From Clostridia bacterium (lineage in GTDB: Bacteria > Bacillota > Clostridia > Oscillospirales > CAG-272), in contig JAFTSW010000031.1 in the NCBI GenBank assembly GCA_017467085.1, positions 1-34,248 on the forward strand: a DNA stretch of 34,248 bases. The letters run 5' to 3'. Each line of letters opens with the position of its first letter. Positions within the stretch are counted from its first letter, which is position 1. The notes beneath the pieces are model-generated. The model saw nothing but the letters and a program-made list of their open reading frames with translations. It searched no databases and was not told where the DNA came from. Positions 25,208-31,831 of the stretch are shown here, one piece after another. Both the position numbers and the translations under genes were made by a program.

Positions 25208-25420
25208 CCAAGCCGCAGTAGGGGTTCCCCGAAGCGAGCTTGTCGAGCTTTGGGGGTTCCCGCAGGCTTGGCATATCATTGCATGTATACTTCGCCACAG
25301 GCGAGATATACATTCGTAATCATCAAGGGCGGCGAGCCGCCCTTGCATCTCATCAGCCCCTTGGGGGCTGTATCTCATCACGCCGCGAGGCGTGTATACA
25401 GGAACGCCAAAGGCGTTCCT
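25208..25420. repeat. Hairpin array C, right part, with conserved linkers
   Basis: A nested stem CCAAGCC/GGCTTGG (25208-25271) encloses CCCC-AAGC/GCTT-GGGG. After an ATATCATT-type linker and a TTCGCC/GGCGAG hairpin come three units in a row: a 10-bp stem at 25324-25345, a 7-bp stem at 25354-25370 and a 6-bp stem at 25379-25394. All three begin CA and end TG, and they are separated by CATCTCAT and TATCTCAT. A 9-bp stem at 25400-25420 follows, just beyond the rtcB stop. No gene is seen. Confidence 0.8.
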
Positions 25421-25431
25421 CTTCCTGCCGC

Positions 25432-26640
25432 TTATTTCGTCGCCTTGAAGTTGTAGAGGGGCTTGATGCGGCAGAGGATGTCGGCGGTGGGGGCGATGTT
25501 CTCCACAATCTCCGCCAGGCTCTTGTACGCCATAGGCGACTCGTCCAGGGTGTCGGGGAGGACGCAGGTGGAATAGATGCCTGCCATCTCCTTCTCGTAC
25601 TCCTCCATCGAGAGGCGCTCAAAGGCGGCAGAACGGGACATAAGGCGCCCTGCGCCGTGGGGAGCGGAGCAGTTCCAGTCCTCATTGCCGCGGCCTACGC
25701 AGATGAGGGAGCCGTCACGCATATTGATGGGAATCAAGAGCTTCTCACCCGCCTTGGCGGACACGGCGCCCTTACGGAGAACCATCTCGTTCACGTCGAT
25801 GTAGTTGTGAATGGTCTGGAAGGTGTCAAGGGCGGTCAAGCCGCAGGCGGCAAGCAGTATCTCCGCCATCATGGCGCGGCTGCGCTCCGCAAATTTTTGG
25901 CAGATATCCACGTCGTGGAGATAATCCTCCATAAAGCTACCGTACAGGTAGCAAAGGTCACGGGGAAGAGAGGGCTCCTTCGCCAGAAACGCCTTTTCCA
26001 GCGCCTTGATGGTGGCTTGTATCTCGGCGCGTCTGCCTTCCGCCTTGTAGGTGCGGATAATCTCCTCGCGCTGCTTGAAGTAGTCCTCCTTGCCCAGGTT
26101 CAGGTCCACGGCAAGCTGTTGGTAATACTCCGCCACCTGGGTGCCCAGGTTACGGCTGCCCGAATGGATAACCAGGTACTTGCCTCCCTCCCCGTCCTCG
26201 TCAATCTCTATAAAATGGTTGCCGCCGCCCAGGGTCCCCAAGGAGCGCTCCAGGCGCTTGGAGTCCTTTAAGGCGCGATAGCAGCGAAGGGCGGTCAAAT
26301 CGAAGCGCTCCTTGCGCCCCTCCCAAACCTCTCTGCCGCTGGGAATGGCGTGGGCTGCCTCGTCCACCTTGGCAAAATCTATCTCGACCTTGCCCAAGTA
26401 TACGGTATACATACCGCAGCCGATGTCCACCCCCACCATTGAGGGAACCACCTTGTCGGTGACGGTCAGCGTGGTGCCTACGGTGCAGCCCTTGCCTGCA
26501 TGCACGTCGGGCATAATTCTTATCTTCGAGGCGGCAAACGCCTCGGTGTCGCATATGGCCTTGATTTGCTCCTTGGCGCCATCGTCCATGGTGGTGGCGA
26601 AGCACTTGGCGGAGTTAAAGGCGCCTTGTATCTCTATCAT
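25432..26640 (-). CDS. rtcB: RtcB-family RNA ligase
   Basis: RtcB joins RNA 2',3'-cyclic phosphate or 3'-phosphate ends to 5'-OH ends using GTP and two metal ions; in bacteria it repairs cleaved tRNA and rRNA. The 402-residue product shows all key motifs: PDVHAGKG (about 44-51), GVDIGCGM with the metal cysteine (C75), GGGNHFIE, HSGSRNLG, and the guanylylated histidine in HGAGR near residue 330. The ATG at 26640 with AGGAG at about 26648-26652 is preferred over a GTG one codon earlier. It lies 63 bases after the slipin stop on the same strand, with a 9-bp hairpin between, so they form an operon. Confidence 0.94.
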   Translation of the reverse strand: MIEIQGAFNSAKCFATTMDDGAKEQIKAICDTEAFAASKIRIMPDVHAGKGCTVGTTLTVTDKVVPSMVGVDIGCGMYTVYLGKVEIDFAKVDEAAHAIPSGREVWEGRKERFDLTALRCYRALKDSKRLERSLGTLGGGNHFIEIDEDGEGGKYLVIHSGSRNLGTQVAEYYQQLAVDLNLGKEDYFKQREEIIRTYKAEGRRAEIQATIKALEKAFLAKEPSLPRDLCYLYGSFMEDYLHDVDICQKFAERSRAMMAEILLAACGLTALDTFQTIHNYIDVNEMVLRKGAVSAKAGEKLLIPINMRDGSLICVGRGNEDWNCSAPHGAGRLMSRSAAFERLSMEEYEKEMAGIYSTCVLPDTLDESPMAYKSLAEIVENIAPTADILCRIKPLYNFKATK

Positions 26641-26655
26641 CACTTTCTCCTGTCT

Positions 26656-26696
26656 GCGGTCGGGTCCTGGCGGCGGAAACCAACGCGCCCGACCGC
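26656..26696 (-). other. Intercistronic hairpin between slipin and rtcB
   Basis: GCGGTCGGG (26656-26664) pairs with CCCGACCGC (26688-26696) across a 23-base loop. There is no U-tract, so it more likely affects mRNA stability or relative expression than termination. Confidence 0.55.
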
Positions 26697-26703
26697 TGTG
26701 GCT

Positions 26704-27807
26704 TTAAGCGTTGCTTCCGTTCAGAATAGAGGTGAGCTGAGAAAGAATGCCGCCGTTTCCGTGCAGGGAAATGGTGCCGACGTTCTCGCAGATACGCTCC
26801 ACGTATTCCAGCTCCTTGAGCTTGTAAAGGGTTTGGTTTTCCTCCATCAGCCTTGCGGTGTTCAGAAGGGAGCGGGTGGAGGCGACCTCCTCGCGGCGGG
26901 TGATGACGTTTGCCTGCGCCCGCTTTTCCGCTACCAGGACGGTGTTCATAATTTCGCGGATTTCCCCGGGAAGGATGATATCCTTAACACCTGCCTCCGC
27001 GATTTCCACGAACAGCGCCTTTTCCTTCGCCTTTAGTCGCTCCAGCACGAAGGCGGACAGCTCTTCCTTGTTTTCCAGGATTTCGTCCAGCTTGTATCTG
27101 CCCACGAACTGACGCAGCGCCAGCTGTACCGTCACGTGGAGCTGCTCCTCGAAATCGTCAATTTCGGTGAGGATTTTCACGTAGTCGGTAATGCGGTAAT
27201 TGCAAACGAAGTTGATGCGAAGGGTCACCTTGTCGGCGGTGAGAATTTCCTGTCCCGTCACGTCCATTTGGGTCAGACGGGTGTCTATCACGTCAAAGTC
27301 CACCTTGACGGGGGTTTTCCAGAAATAGTAGGTGCCTGCGTCCAACAGCTTTACCAGCTTCCGGTTGAAGAAAAGCCGCGCCTTTTGGTATTCGGCAACC
27401 TCCAGCCTGGTGTACAGTGCCTGGGGCAGCTTGGAAAAGACGTAGCTGGGGACGGTGGGGTCAACGGTGGGGGTGGAGAGGTCCACCAGCTTGAACTCGT
27501 GCCTGTCTGTCACCGACCAGAAGGCGTGCTTGCCCGGGCGAAGCGCCGAGGAGAAGGTCCCGTTGACGAAATGGAGCGCCAGCTCCTCGTCCTTGACCTC
27601 CACCACATTCACCACTTCCGCAACCGCCTTGTCTGCCAAAAGGGTGTCCAGACTGCACTTGCGGGGGATAATGGGCTGCGCAAAATCCGAGATTTCGATT
27701 TCCTTGCCGCCGAAGCAGCGATATTTGCCTGCGGCAAGGGTCTTGACGTACCTCCCGTTCTTGAACAGGAAGCCGCGTTGATTGTCATTAATGATAACGG
27801 TTTTCAT
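26704..27807 (-). CDS. Slipin (SPFH/prohibitin-domain protein)
   Basis: A 367-residue slipin-type protein. An N-terminal beta region (INDNQRGFLFKNGRYVKTLAAGKY) resembles cytosolic Firmicutes slipins. The SPFH domain spans roughly residues 125-290, including VDVTGQEILTADKVTLRINF and the coiled-coil approach EEVASTRSLLNTARLMEENQ. No membrane hairpin or signal is visible at the N-terminus, unlike stomatin. Slipins oligomerise and scaffold; co-occurrence of slipins with RtcB has been noted in comparative genomics of RNA repair systems (from memory). AAGGAGG precedes the ATG at 27807. A scaffold for RNA repair is inferred from the operon. Confidence 0.88.
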   Translation of the reverse strand: MKTVIINDNQRGFLFKNGRYVKTLAAGKYRCFGGKEIEISDFAQPIIPRKCSLDTLLADKAVAEVVNVVEVKDEELALHFVNGTFSSALRPGKHAFWSVTDRHEFKLVDLSTPTVDPTVPSYVFSKLPQALYTRLEVAEYQKARLFFNRKLVKLLDAGTYYFWKTPVKVDFDVIDTRLTQMDVTGQEILTADKVTLRINFVCNYRITDYVKILTEIDDFEEQLHVTVQLALRQFVGRYKLDEILENKEELSAFVLERLKAKEKALFVEIAEAGVKDIILPGEIREIMNTVLVAEKRAQANVITRREEVASTRSLLNTARLMEENQTLYKLKELEYVERICENVGTISLHGNGGILSQLTSILNGSNA

Positions 27808-28113
27808 CGTATGTAATCCTCCTTAAAGGTAATAATGCGTCCGGGTGTCACTCACGAAGAGGCGGCGGCCAAGGTCTTCAGCTTCCCGAGCAGGGCGCGG
27901 AAGGGCAAGCCTCTGGCGCCAATTTCGGAAAAAGCGGTATCCGTCCTCGGGCAAGGCGGCTTCTCCGTTGCACAGACGGGGCAAGCCCCGTCGATGCTGA
28001 ATGATACCCGTTTTTTCTAAGTGTGCTTCACACAACTCATGCGCGCGATCAGCGTGCAGATTTCAGAGCCCTGAAAGGGCTTTTTTCCAATCCTCTGGCG
28101 AGGTGCTCTTGTC
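27808..28113. other. Leader region of the slipin-rtcB operon, hairpin-rich
   Basis: This stretch holds perfect small hairpins GACGGGG-CTTG-CCCCGTC near 27975, GTGTG/CACAC near 28021-28033 and AGCCCT/AGGGCT at 28067-28081 (T6 after it on the plus strand). A 70-codon minus-strand reading frame (27823-28035) starting at TTG ends inside the slipin ribosome site, but has no ribosome site of its own and no recognisable sequence. No clear promoter immediately precedes slipin, so the operon may be transcribed from the element at 28264-28292. Confidence 0.45.
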
Positions 28114-28257
28114 GCCCCTCGGTGGGATTCGAACCCACGAAAAAAAGGGTGAGAAGTGTTTCCCACTTACGCAAGCGGCTCTTCTGGCATACACGTTGGA
28201 ATGTCCTCGTGCACCGCGGTGACGGACCTGCCAAACACCCACGCGAAGTACCCTTGC
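28114..28257 (-). ncRNA. Candidate structured RNA with orphan T-arm
   Basis: On the minus strand a promoter-like element (28264-28292) precedes a segment with several complementary pairs. TTTGGCA pairs with TGCCAGA, GTCC with GGAC and CACC with GGTG nested inside. CCGCTT pairs with AAGTGG, and an outer GGGT...GTGTTT pairs with AAACAC...ACCC just before a T7 tract (about 28140-28146). Directly after that is a textbook T-arm, GTGGG-TTCGAAT-CCCAC (28138-28122), followed by CGAGGGG. I could not fold the whole as a standard tRNA: acceptor pairing of TACTTCG with CGAGGGG is imperfect and about 50 bases are in excess. It could be a tRNA-like regulatory RNA, a Y-RNA-like RNA, or a decayed tRNA. The pairings are seen; an RNA product is inferred. 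Confidence 0.35.
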
Positions 28258-28263
28258 AAGCAT

Positions 28264-28292
28264 ATTTTACCAAGGAGCAATCCGTTTTTCAC
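28264..28292 (-). promoter_or_regulatory. Possible promoter of the structured RNA and slipin-rtcB
   Basis: GTGAAA (28287-28292), 17-base spacer and TAAAAT (28264-28269) on the minus strand. The -35 is weak. Confidence 0.4.
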
Positions 28293-28376
28293 GGAAAAAA
28301 AGCTGCGAACTGATAATTTTCGGTAGATTTTCCAAAAAAATGATAGTGCTTTCGCCTTTTTTGCTTGCCAAAGCCG

Positions 28377-28412
28377 AAAAAACTGCCCAGCTCCTTATGA
28401 GAAGCCGGGCAG
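28377..28412 (-). terminator. Terminator after the WYL operon
   Basis: On the minus strand CTGCCC pairs with GGGCAG, with further pairing inside, followed by T6. It separates the WYL operon from the slipin-rtcB unit. Confidence 0.8.
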
Positions 28413-28423
28413 GGAAGGCATCT

Positions 28424-29335
28424 TTATTGAATGCCGCAGGCGTATTGCTGCTTCAGTCTTTGGATAATGAGCTGACGGAAGCGCTCCGAGCCTAATACCT
28501 CCACTAACGGCCCAAAGGAAAGAATACGAATAACAAGCTCCGTTTCGTCCTCGCGGTCATAGCGGATATGAACCAGGTAGTGGGCGCCGTCTATGCGCTC
28601 CGCCTGCTTTTCAAAATGGGCAAAATGAAGCATAAAGCGCTCCATGGCGTTGCGCTCGTCCGTTATGCGGACGGAAAGGGTATCGTAGACGGGCTCTCGG
28701 ACGGCAAGGGGGGCGTGCTTGTTCCCCGTGTAAAGGGCGCAGTCCTTGATTCTCGCCAGATTGACGGTAGCGCCGCGCCGCCGCCCTGCGGTGATAAAGC
28801 GGAATTTGTCATCCTTCTCGGAGTATTCCAAGCGCAAGGGGCGACAGCGCAGGCGCACCGATTTGCCCTTGCGGTTGCACATTTCAAAGCTGATTTGCGC
28901 CTTCTGCCGTATAGCGGAAAGCACGGTGCGGAACTGCCGTATGTATTCCTCATCCTCGAAGGGGTCGCCGTCCCCGTATTTATCGTATACGCAGTAGTCC
29001 GCCGCGGTGAAAAGGGGCTCGACTCCCTCAAGCGCGGGGAAGGACACGCCGAACAGCTTCACACGCGGGTCAAGGGAAATGGCCTTTAACCATTGCTTTT
29101 GCAGGGTGGTCAGGGGCATCGTGGGGGTGTGGAGAAGCGGCGTGGTCATATCGGGGTGAACAAGCTGCCACCTGCCGCTTTTCAAGGCAGGAAGAAGAGA
29201 GAGGGCGCTTTCGCCAAAGGCGTGCTCCGTGACAAGCCTTTGCAGCTCACGCTCGGAGCGCTCTCCCGCCAGAATATGGGAAAGAATGGCGGCGACCGTG
29301 TTGTAATAGGCAGAATAAAGCTCGCTGAATATCAT
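28424..29335 (-). CDS. WYL-domain regulator, second of a pair
   Basis: A 303-residue protein with an N-terminal helical/winged-helix region (MIFSELYSAYYNTVAAILSHIL) and a WYL-like domain around residues 145-220 (QISFEMCNRKGKSVRLRCRPLRLEY, then DDKFRFITAG). WYL domains are SH3-like beta-barrels that bind nucleic acids or nucleotides and act as sensor domains in regulators of DNA damage, defence and CRISPR loci. The start at 29335 is supported by AAGGAGG upstream and a 4-base ATGA overlap with the stop of the preceding WYL gene; a longer in-frame start (29461) would overlap that gene by 130 bases. The coupling suggests a heterodimer with the preceding WYL protein, as in PafBC. Confidence 0.8.
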   Translation of the reverse strand: MIFSELYSAYYNTVAAILSHILAGERSERELQRLVTEHAFGESALSLLPALKSGRWQLVHPDMTTPLLHTPTMPLTTLQKQWLKAISLDPRVKLFGVSFPALEGVEPLFTAADYCVYDKYGDGDPFEDEEYIRQFRTVLSAIRQKAQISFEMCNRKGKSVRLRCRPLRLEYSEKDDKFRFITAGRRRGATVNLARIKDCALYTGNKHAPLAVREPVYDTLSVRITDERNAMERFMLHFAHFEKQAERIDGAHYLVHIRYDREDETELVIRILSFGPLVEVLGSERFRQLIIQRLKQQYACGIQ

Positions 29336-30594
29336 TCGCTTGCCTCCTTTCCGATGCCGTATAGCGCATACATCGCCTCCACGTCCTGCTTGAAGCGGTT
29401 TTCCACCGTGCGGTTGGAAAAGTGAAGCCGCACAATACGGCAGAGGAAGGTCCTTATCCAAGGAATCAGCTCTCCCGTATCGTATACGTCCGCAGAGAAG
29501 CGGTAGGTGCGCTCGTCTGTTTGGGTTACCTCGCCTATGCGCTTTTCCCGTAAAAGCCGCTTAACAATATATTTCTCGCCCTCCTCCACGCGGACGGTAA
29601 ACTCCACGTGCTCAAGGGGCCTTGCCCCTTGTCTGCTGCGCTTGATGTTGACGCCCCAGGCGTGGCGCTGCAGGCGCTCAAGCTCCTCCCGTAACGCATC
29701 AAAGCGAGGCTCCGCCGCCTCGGGCTTAACAGAGGAAAGGTAGTCTATGCGGTAGGAAAGAAAGGCGTTTTGAGAGGGTAAGTATGCCAGAAGATGCTGC
29801 CTGCCGCTTTGGGCGCTGATGAGAATGCGAAGGGGGACTAAGAGCAGGCGCCGCGGCAAATCCTTGTGGGGGCTGGTGTTGGATACCGAAACCGCCCGCT
29901 TTTCTCGCATAGCGGAAAAGAGCGCCGCCAGAACGCCGCTGTCAATGGAGCCCGTTATGTAGTGATGCTTGAAGGAAAAGGTGTCGCTGTCGGCAACCCC
30001 CTCCTTGTCTAATAAAAAGGAGCCGATAACGCCGCAGGGCGCCACCTCCGAAAAATAATGCAAAAGGTCCCCAAGCGCGGAAAGGTCGGTGTCCTCCTGT
30101 CTGTGATAGTATATGCGCCGCCCCTCCTTCACCGTGGCAAGAAGCCCTGCCTCGCAGTACTCCTTGAGCTTTTTGCGGAGGGTGGACTCGTCAAAAACCA
30201 AGGGACTCTCAAAGCCCGAAAGGTAGTGCCCGTCAATCTCCTCTAACAGCTCTGCCACGCTCCTTTTCACCGAGGGTGTATAGAGAATATCGAAGAGAAT
30301 AAAATGCAGGGTAATATCCCCGTCCGTAAAGCTCTTTGCCTTCCAGGCGTTGTATAGCGGGTTGTGTTTGACGGTGCGGCTGTCAATGGAAATAAATACG
30401 TTCTTGCCCTCGGGGGTGCGGACAAAGCGCATATGGTCACCTAACCAGCTTTCCAAGCGGCGGCGCTCGTCATCATAGGAGCGCGCGCTTTTGACTCTGT
30501 ATTCCTCGCGGCTCTTGAAGCCGTAAAGATAAAAATCCCGTATATACGCTCTGATTTTCTCAAAGCTCTTGATAAGCTCGCTGTAAGCCGACAT
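29332..30594 (-). CDS. WYL-domain regulator, first of a pair
   Basis: A 420-residue protein with winged-helix-like segments in the N-terminal half and a WYL domain around residues 235-320 (RAVSVSNTSPHKDLPRRLLLVPLRILISAQSGRQHLLAYL, then SYRIDYLSSV). It ends in a WCX-like C-terminal extension (VEFTVRVEEGEKYIVKRLL). It probably binds DNA in response to a nucleotide or nucleic-acid ligand. AAGGAGG precedes the ATG. It is co-transcribed with a YjbR-like gene upstream (53-base gap) and overlaps the next WYL gene by four bases. Targets are not shown; the nearby slipin-rtcB operon is the obvious candidate. Confidence 0.82.
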   Translation of the reverse strand: MSAYSELIKSFEKIRAYIRDFYLYGFKSREEYRVKSARSYDDERRRLESWLGDHMRFVRTPEGKNVFISIDSRTVKHNPLYNAWKAKSFTDGDITLHFILFDILYTPSVKRSVAELLEEIDGHYLSGFESPLVFDESTLRKKLKEYCEAGLLATVKEGRRIYYHRQEDTDLSALGDLLHYFSEVAPCGVIGSFLLDKEGVADSDTFSFKHHYITGSIDSGVLAALFSAMREKRAVSVSNTSPHKDLPRRLLLVPLRILISAQSGRQHLLAYLPSQNAFLSYRIDYLSSVKPEAAEPRFDALREELERLQRHAWGVNIKRSRQGARPLEHVEFTVRVEEGEKYIVKRLLREKRIGEVTQTDERTYRFSADVYDTGELIPWIRTFLCRIVRLHFSNRTVENRFKQDVEAMYALYGIGKEASE

Positions 30595-30647
30595 CGTGCG
30601 CCTCCTTTCTCTGAAATGTCCCGAAATGTAATGAACTGTTTACAAAA

Positions 30648-31118
30648 TTATAACTTTTCGCCTCGCCGCTTCTTGCGCTTGGTCGCCTCGAAGCTGACGC
30701 TGACGAGAAATTCCACCAAATCCGTAGGCGCCTCGGCAAGCAGCACCGAAATCCAATGGAGCTTGTTCATATGGTAGGCAGAGTAGACTCCCTCGGCGGC
30801 GCCGAAGGAGCCGAAAAGCTCCGTTGGCAGCTTCAGGTTGACAACGTCCACAACCTCGCCACCCGGCGTCTCGCCACCCGGCGCCTCGCCAGGCGCACCG
30901 CCGCTAAAACCGCCGCTAAAACCGCCGCGCGCCTCGGCGCCATCGGCGCCAGCCTGCTTGCCGCCCAGCTTGCGCCGCGGAACCCGCATCACCAGGGCGA
31001 ACCACTTGCGATTATCCCTGTGCCGCAGCACCGCCGTTTCAAAATCCTTCTCAAAGGGATAGTCCGCCTCCGCGCCAAAGGCGCCCTTGCAGTGCGCAAG
31101 AAATTCTTGTCTTGTCAT
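30648..31118 (-). CDS. MmcQ/YjbR-family protein with glycine-rich insertion
   Basis: A 156-residue protein of the MmcQ/YjbR family (CyaY-like fold, sometimes annotated as DNA-binding; function uncertain). Family features are the start MTRQEFLAHCKGAFGAEADYPF, an RHRDNRKWFALVMRV strand, and the C-terminal YHMNKLHWISVLL. A Gly/Ala/Pro/Glu-rich insertion of about 38 residues (residues 51-88) interrupts the usual compact domain, which is normally near 115-120 residues. The insertion is encoded by short DNA repeats (CGCCACCCGGCG, GCTAAAACCGCC). The reading frame is intact through it. The ribosome site is weak, and the gene is second in the operon, 17 bases after the zinc-ribbon gene. Confidence 0.82.
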   Translation of the reverse strand: MTRQEFLAHCKGAFGAEADYPFEKDFETAVLRHRDNRKWFALVMRVPRRKLGGKQAGADGAEARGGFSGGFSGGAPGEAPGGETPGGEVVDVVNLKLPTELFGSFGAAEGVYSAYHMNKLHWISVLLAEAPTDLVEFLVSVSFEATKRKKRRGEKL

Positions 31119-31135
31119 AGTGGGCCTCGCGTTTC

Positions 31136-31342
31136 TTACTTCTTTTCTTCCTCTGCCACCTCGACGGTTTCGGACAATTCTATATAACTATCCTCGCCAA
31201 GATAACAACGGCGCAAATAGTCGTGCCCACCGTCCACGGCGCAAGCGCCGCAACGGCACTGCACGAAATCGTGGCAGTCTTTGGACTCAATCACCTCGCC
31301 GCACCGCTTGCACTTGATGGCGTTTCTGATAATTTTTTGCAT
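31136..31342 (-). CDS. Small zinc-ribbon-like protein
   Basis: A 68-residue protein starting MQKIIRNAIKCKRCGEVIESK, with metal-binding cysteines C11 and C14 and a second set in QCRCGAC (about 29-34), then DGGHDYLRRCY. The sequence resembles a widespread small Firmicutes/phage family of unknown function (annotated as DUF7695-like, from memory). It has a good promoter (31384-31412), AAAGGAG before the ATG, and heads the yjbR-WYL-WYL operon. The last 15 residues are acidic. It may be a nucleic-acid-binding accessory. Confidence 0.78.
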   Translation of the reverse strand: MQKIIRNAIKCKRCGEVIESKDCHDFVQCRCGACAVDGGHDYLRRCYLGEDSYIELSETVEVAEEEKK

Positions 31343-31383
31343 ATACGCTCCTTTGAAGTGTTACATAATACCAAAGTACTTTT

Positions 31384-31412
31384 ATTGTACCACAAAACAC
31401 TTTGTTTCGCAA
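31384..31412 (-). promoter_or_regulatory. Promoter of the zinc-ribbon-yjbR-WYL-WYL operon
   Basis: On the minus strand, TTGCGA (31407-31412) and TGG-TACAAT (core 31384-31389) with a 17-base spacer. Confidence 0.7.
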
Positions 31413-31831
31413 TAAAATATTTGAAAACAGAATAAAATTGCCTATGGAGGGGGTGAAGTTGGGGCGGCAATTACATCATTTTCCCGAAAATGAGCAAATT
31501 GAAGGGGAAAATGAGGAAGATGCGGCGGATTGCCCCGGGGGGCGGAAAGAAATTTTTCAAAACCTCTTGACAAGAACGGGGGAAATATGAGAAAATAAAA
31601 GCAGAAGGAGCGGTGCGCGGAGGCTCCGTTTTTTGAAATGCTTTGAATTGTATGCTTCGCGCCGCGAGGTCGGGGCAGGCTTGTGGCTACGGTTCCCCTG
31701 TGACTGTGGCTGCTCTGCGGCTGTGGCTGTGGCTGTGGCGGCTCTATGGTTGGAGTTGCGCTATGGTTGGGGTTGCTCTGTGCAGGACTTTGCGAAAGAG
31801 GTCGCCTTGGGCGACAGGAAAGGAGATTTTT
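31413..31831. other. Divergent intergenic region with low-complexity tract
   Basis: No gene is supported. A TTGACA (31567-31572) lies upstream of a weak AT-rich -10. From 31690 to 31790 there are GGCTGT repeats followed by two copies of CTATGGTTGGRGTTGC. Reading frames through this tract are low-complexity and have no ribosome site. The end carries the ribosome site GGAAAGGAG of the next gene. Confidence 0.5.

Noticed and set aside
25324..25420. CRISPR array
   Set aside because: The conserved part is only 8 bases, the intervening segments are themselves palindromes, and no cas genes occur in the window.
27823..28035. 70-codon minus-strand reading frame directly upstream of slipin
   Set aside because: It starts at TTG without a ribosome site, its product is compositionally odd (Arg/Leu-rich) and unrecognised, and the region contains hairpins and reads open in other frames too. 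A leader peptide is possible but unsupported.
28205..28235. Possible T-box leader (CACCGCGG resembles the T-box ACCGCGG)
   Set aside because: The full AGGGUGGNACCGCG motif is absent and the downstream genes are not amino-acid related; the CACCGCGGTG is better explained as a small self-complementary stem.
31402..31590. 62-codon plus-strand frame in the divergent region
   Set aside because: No ribosome site, no recognisable sequence, and it overlaps the -35 of the divergent promoter.
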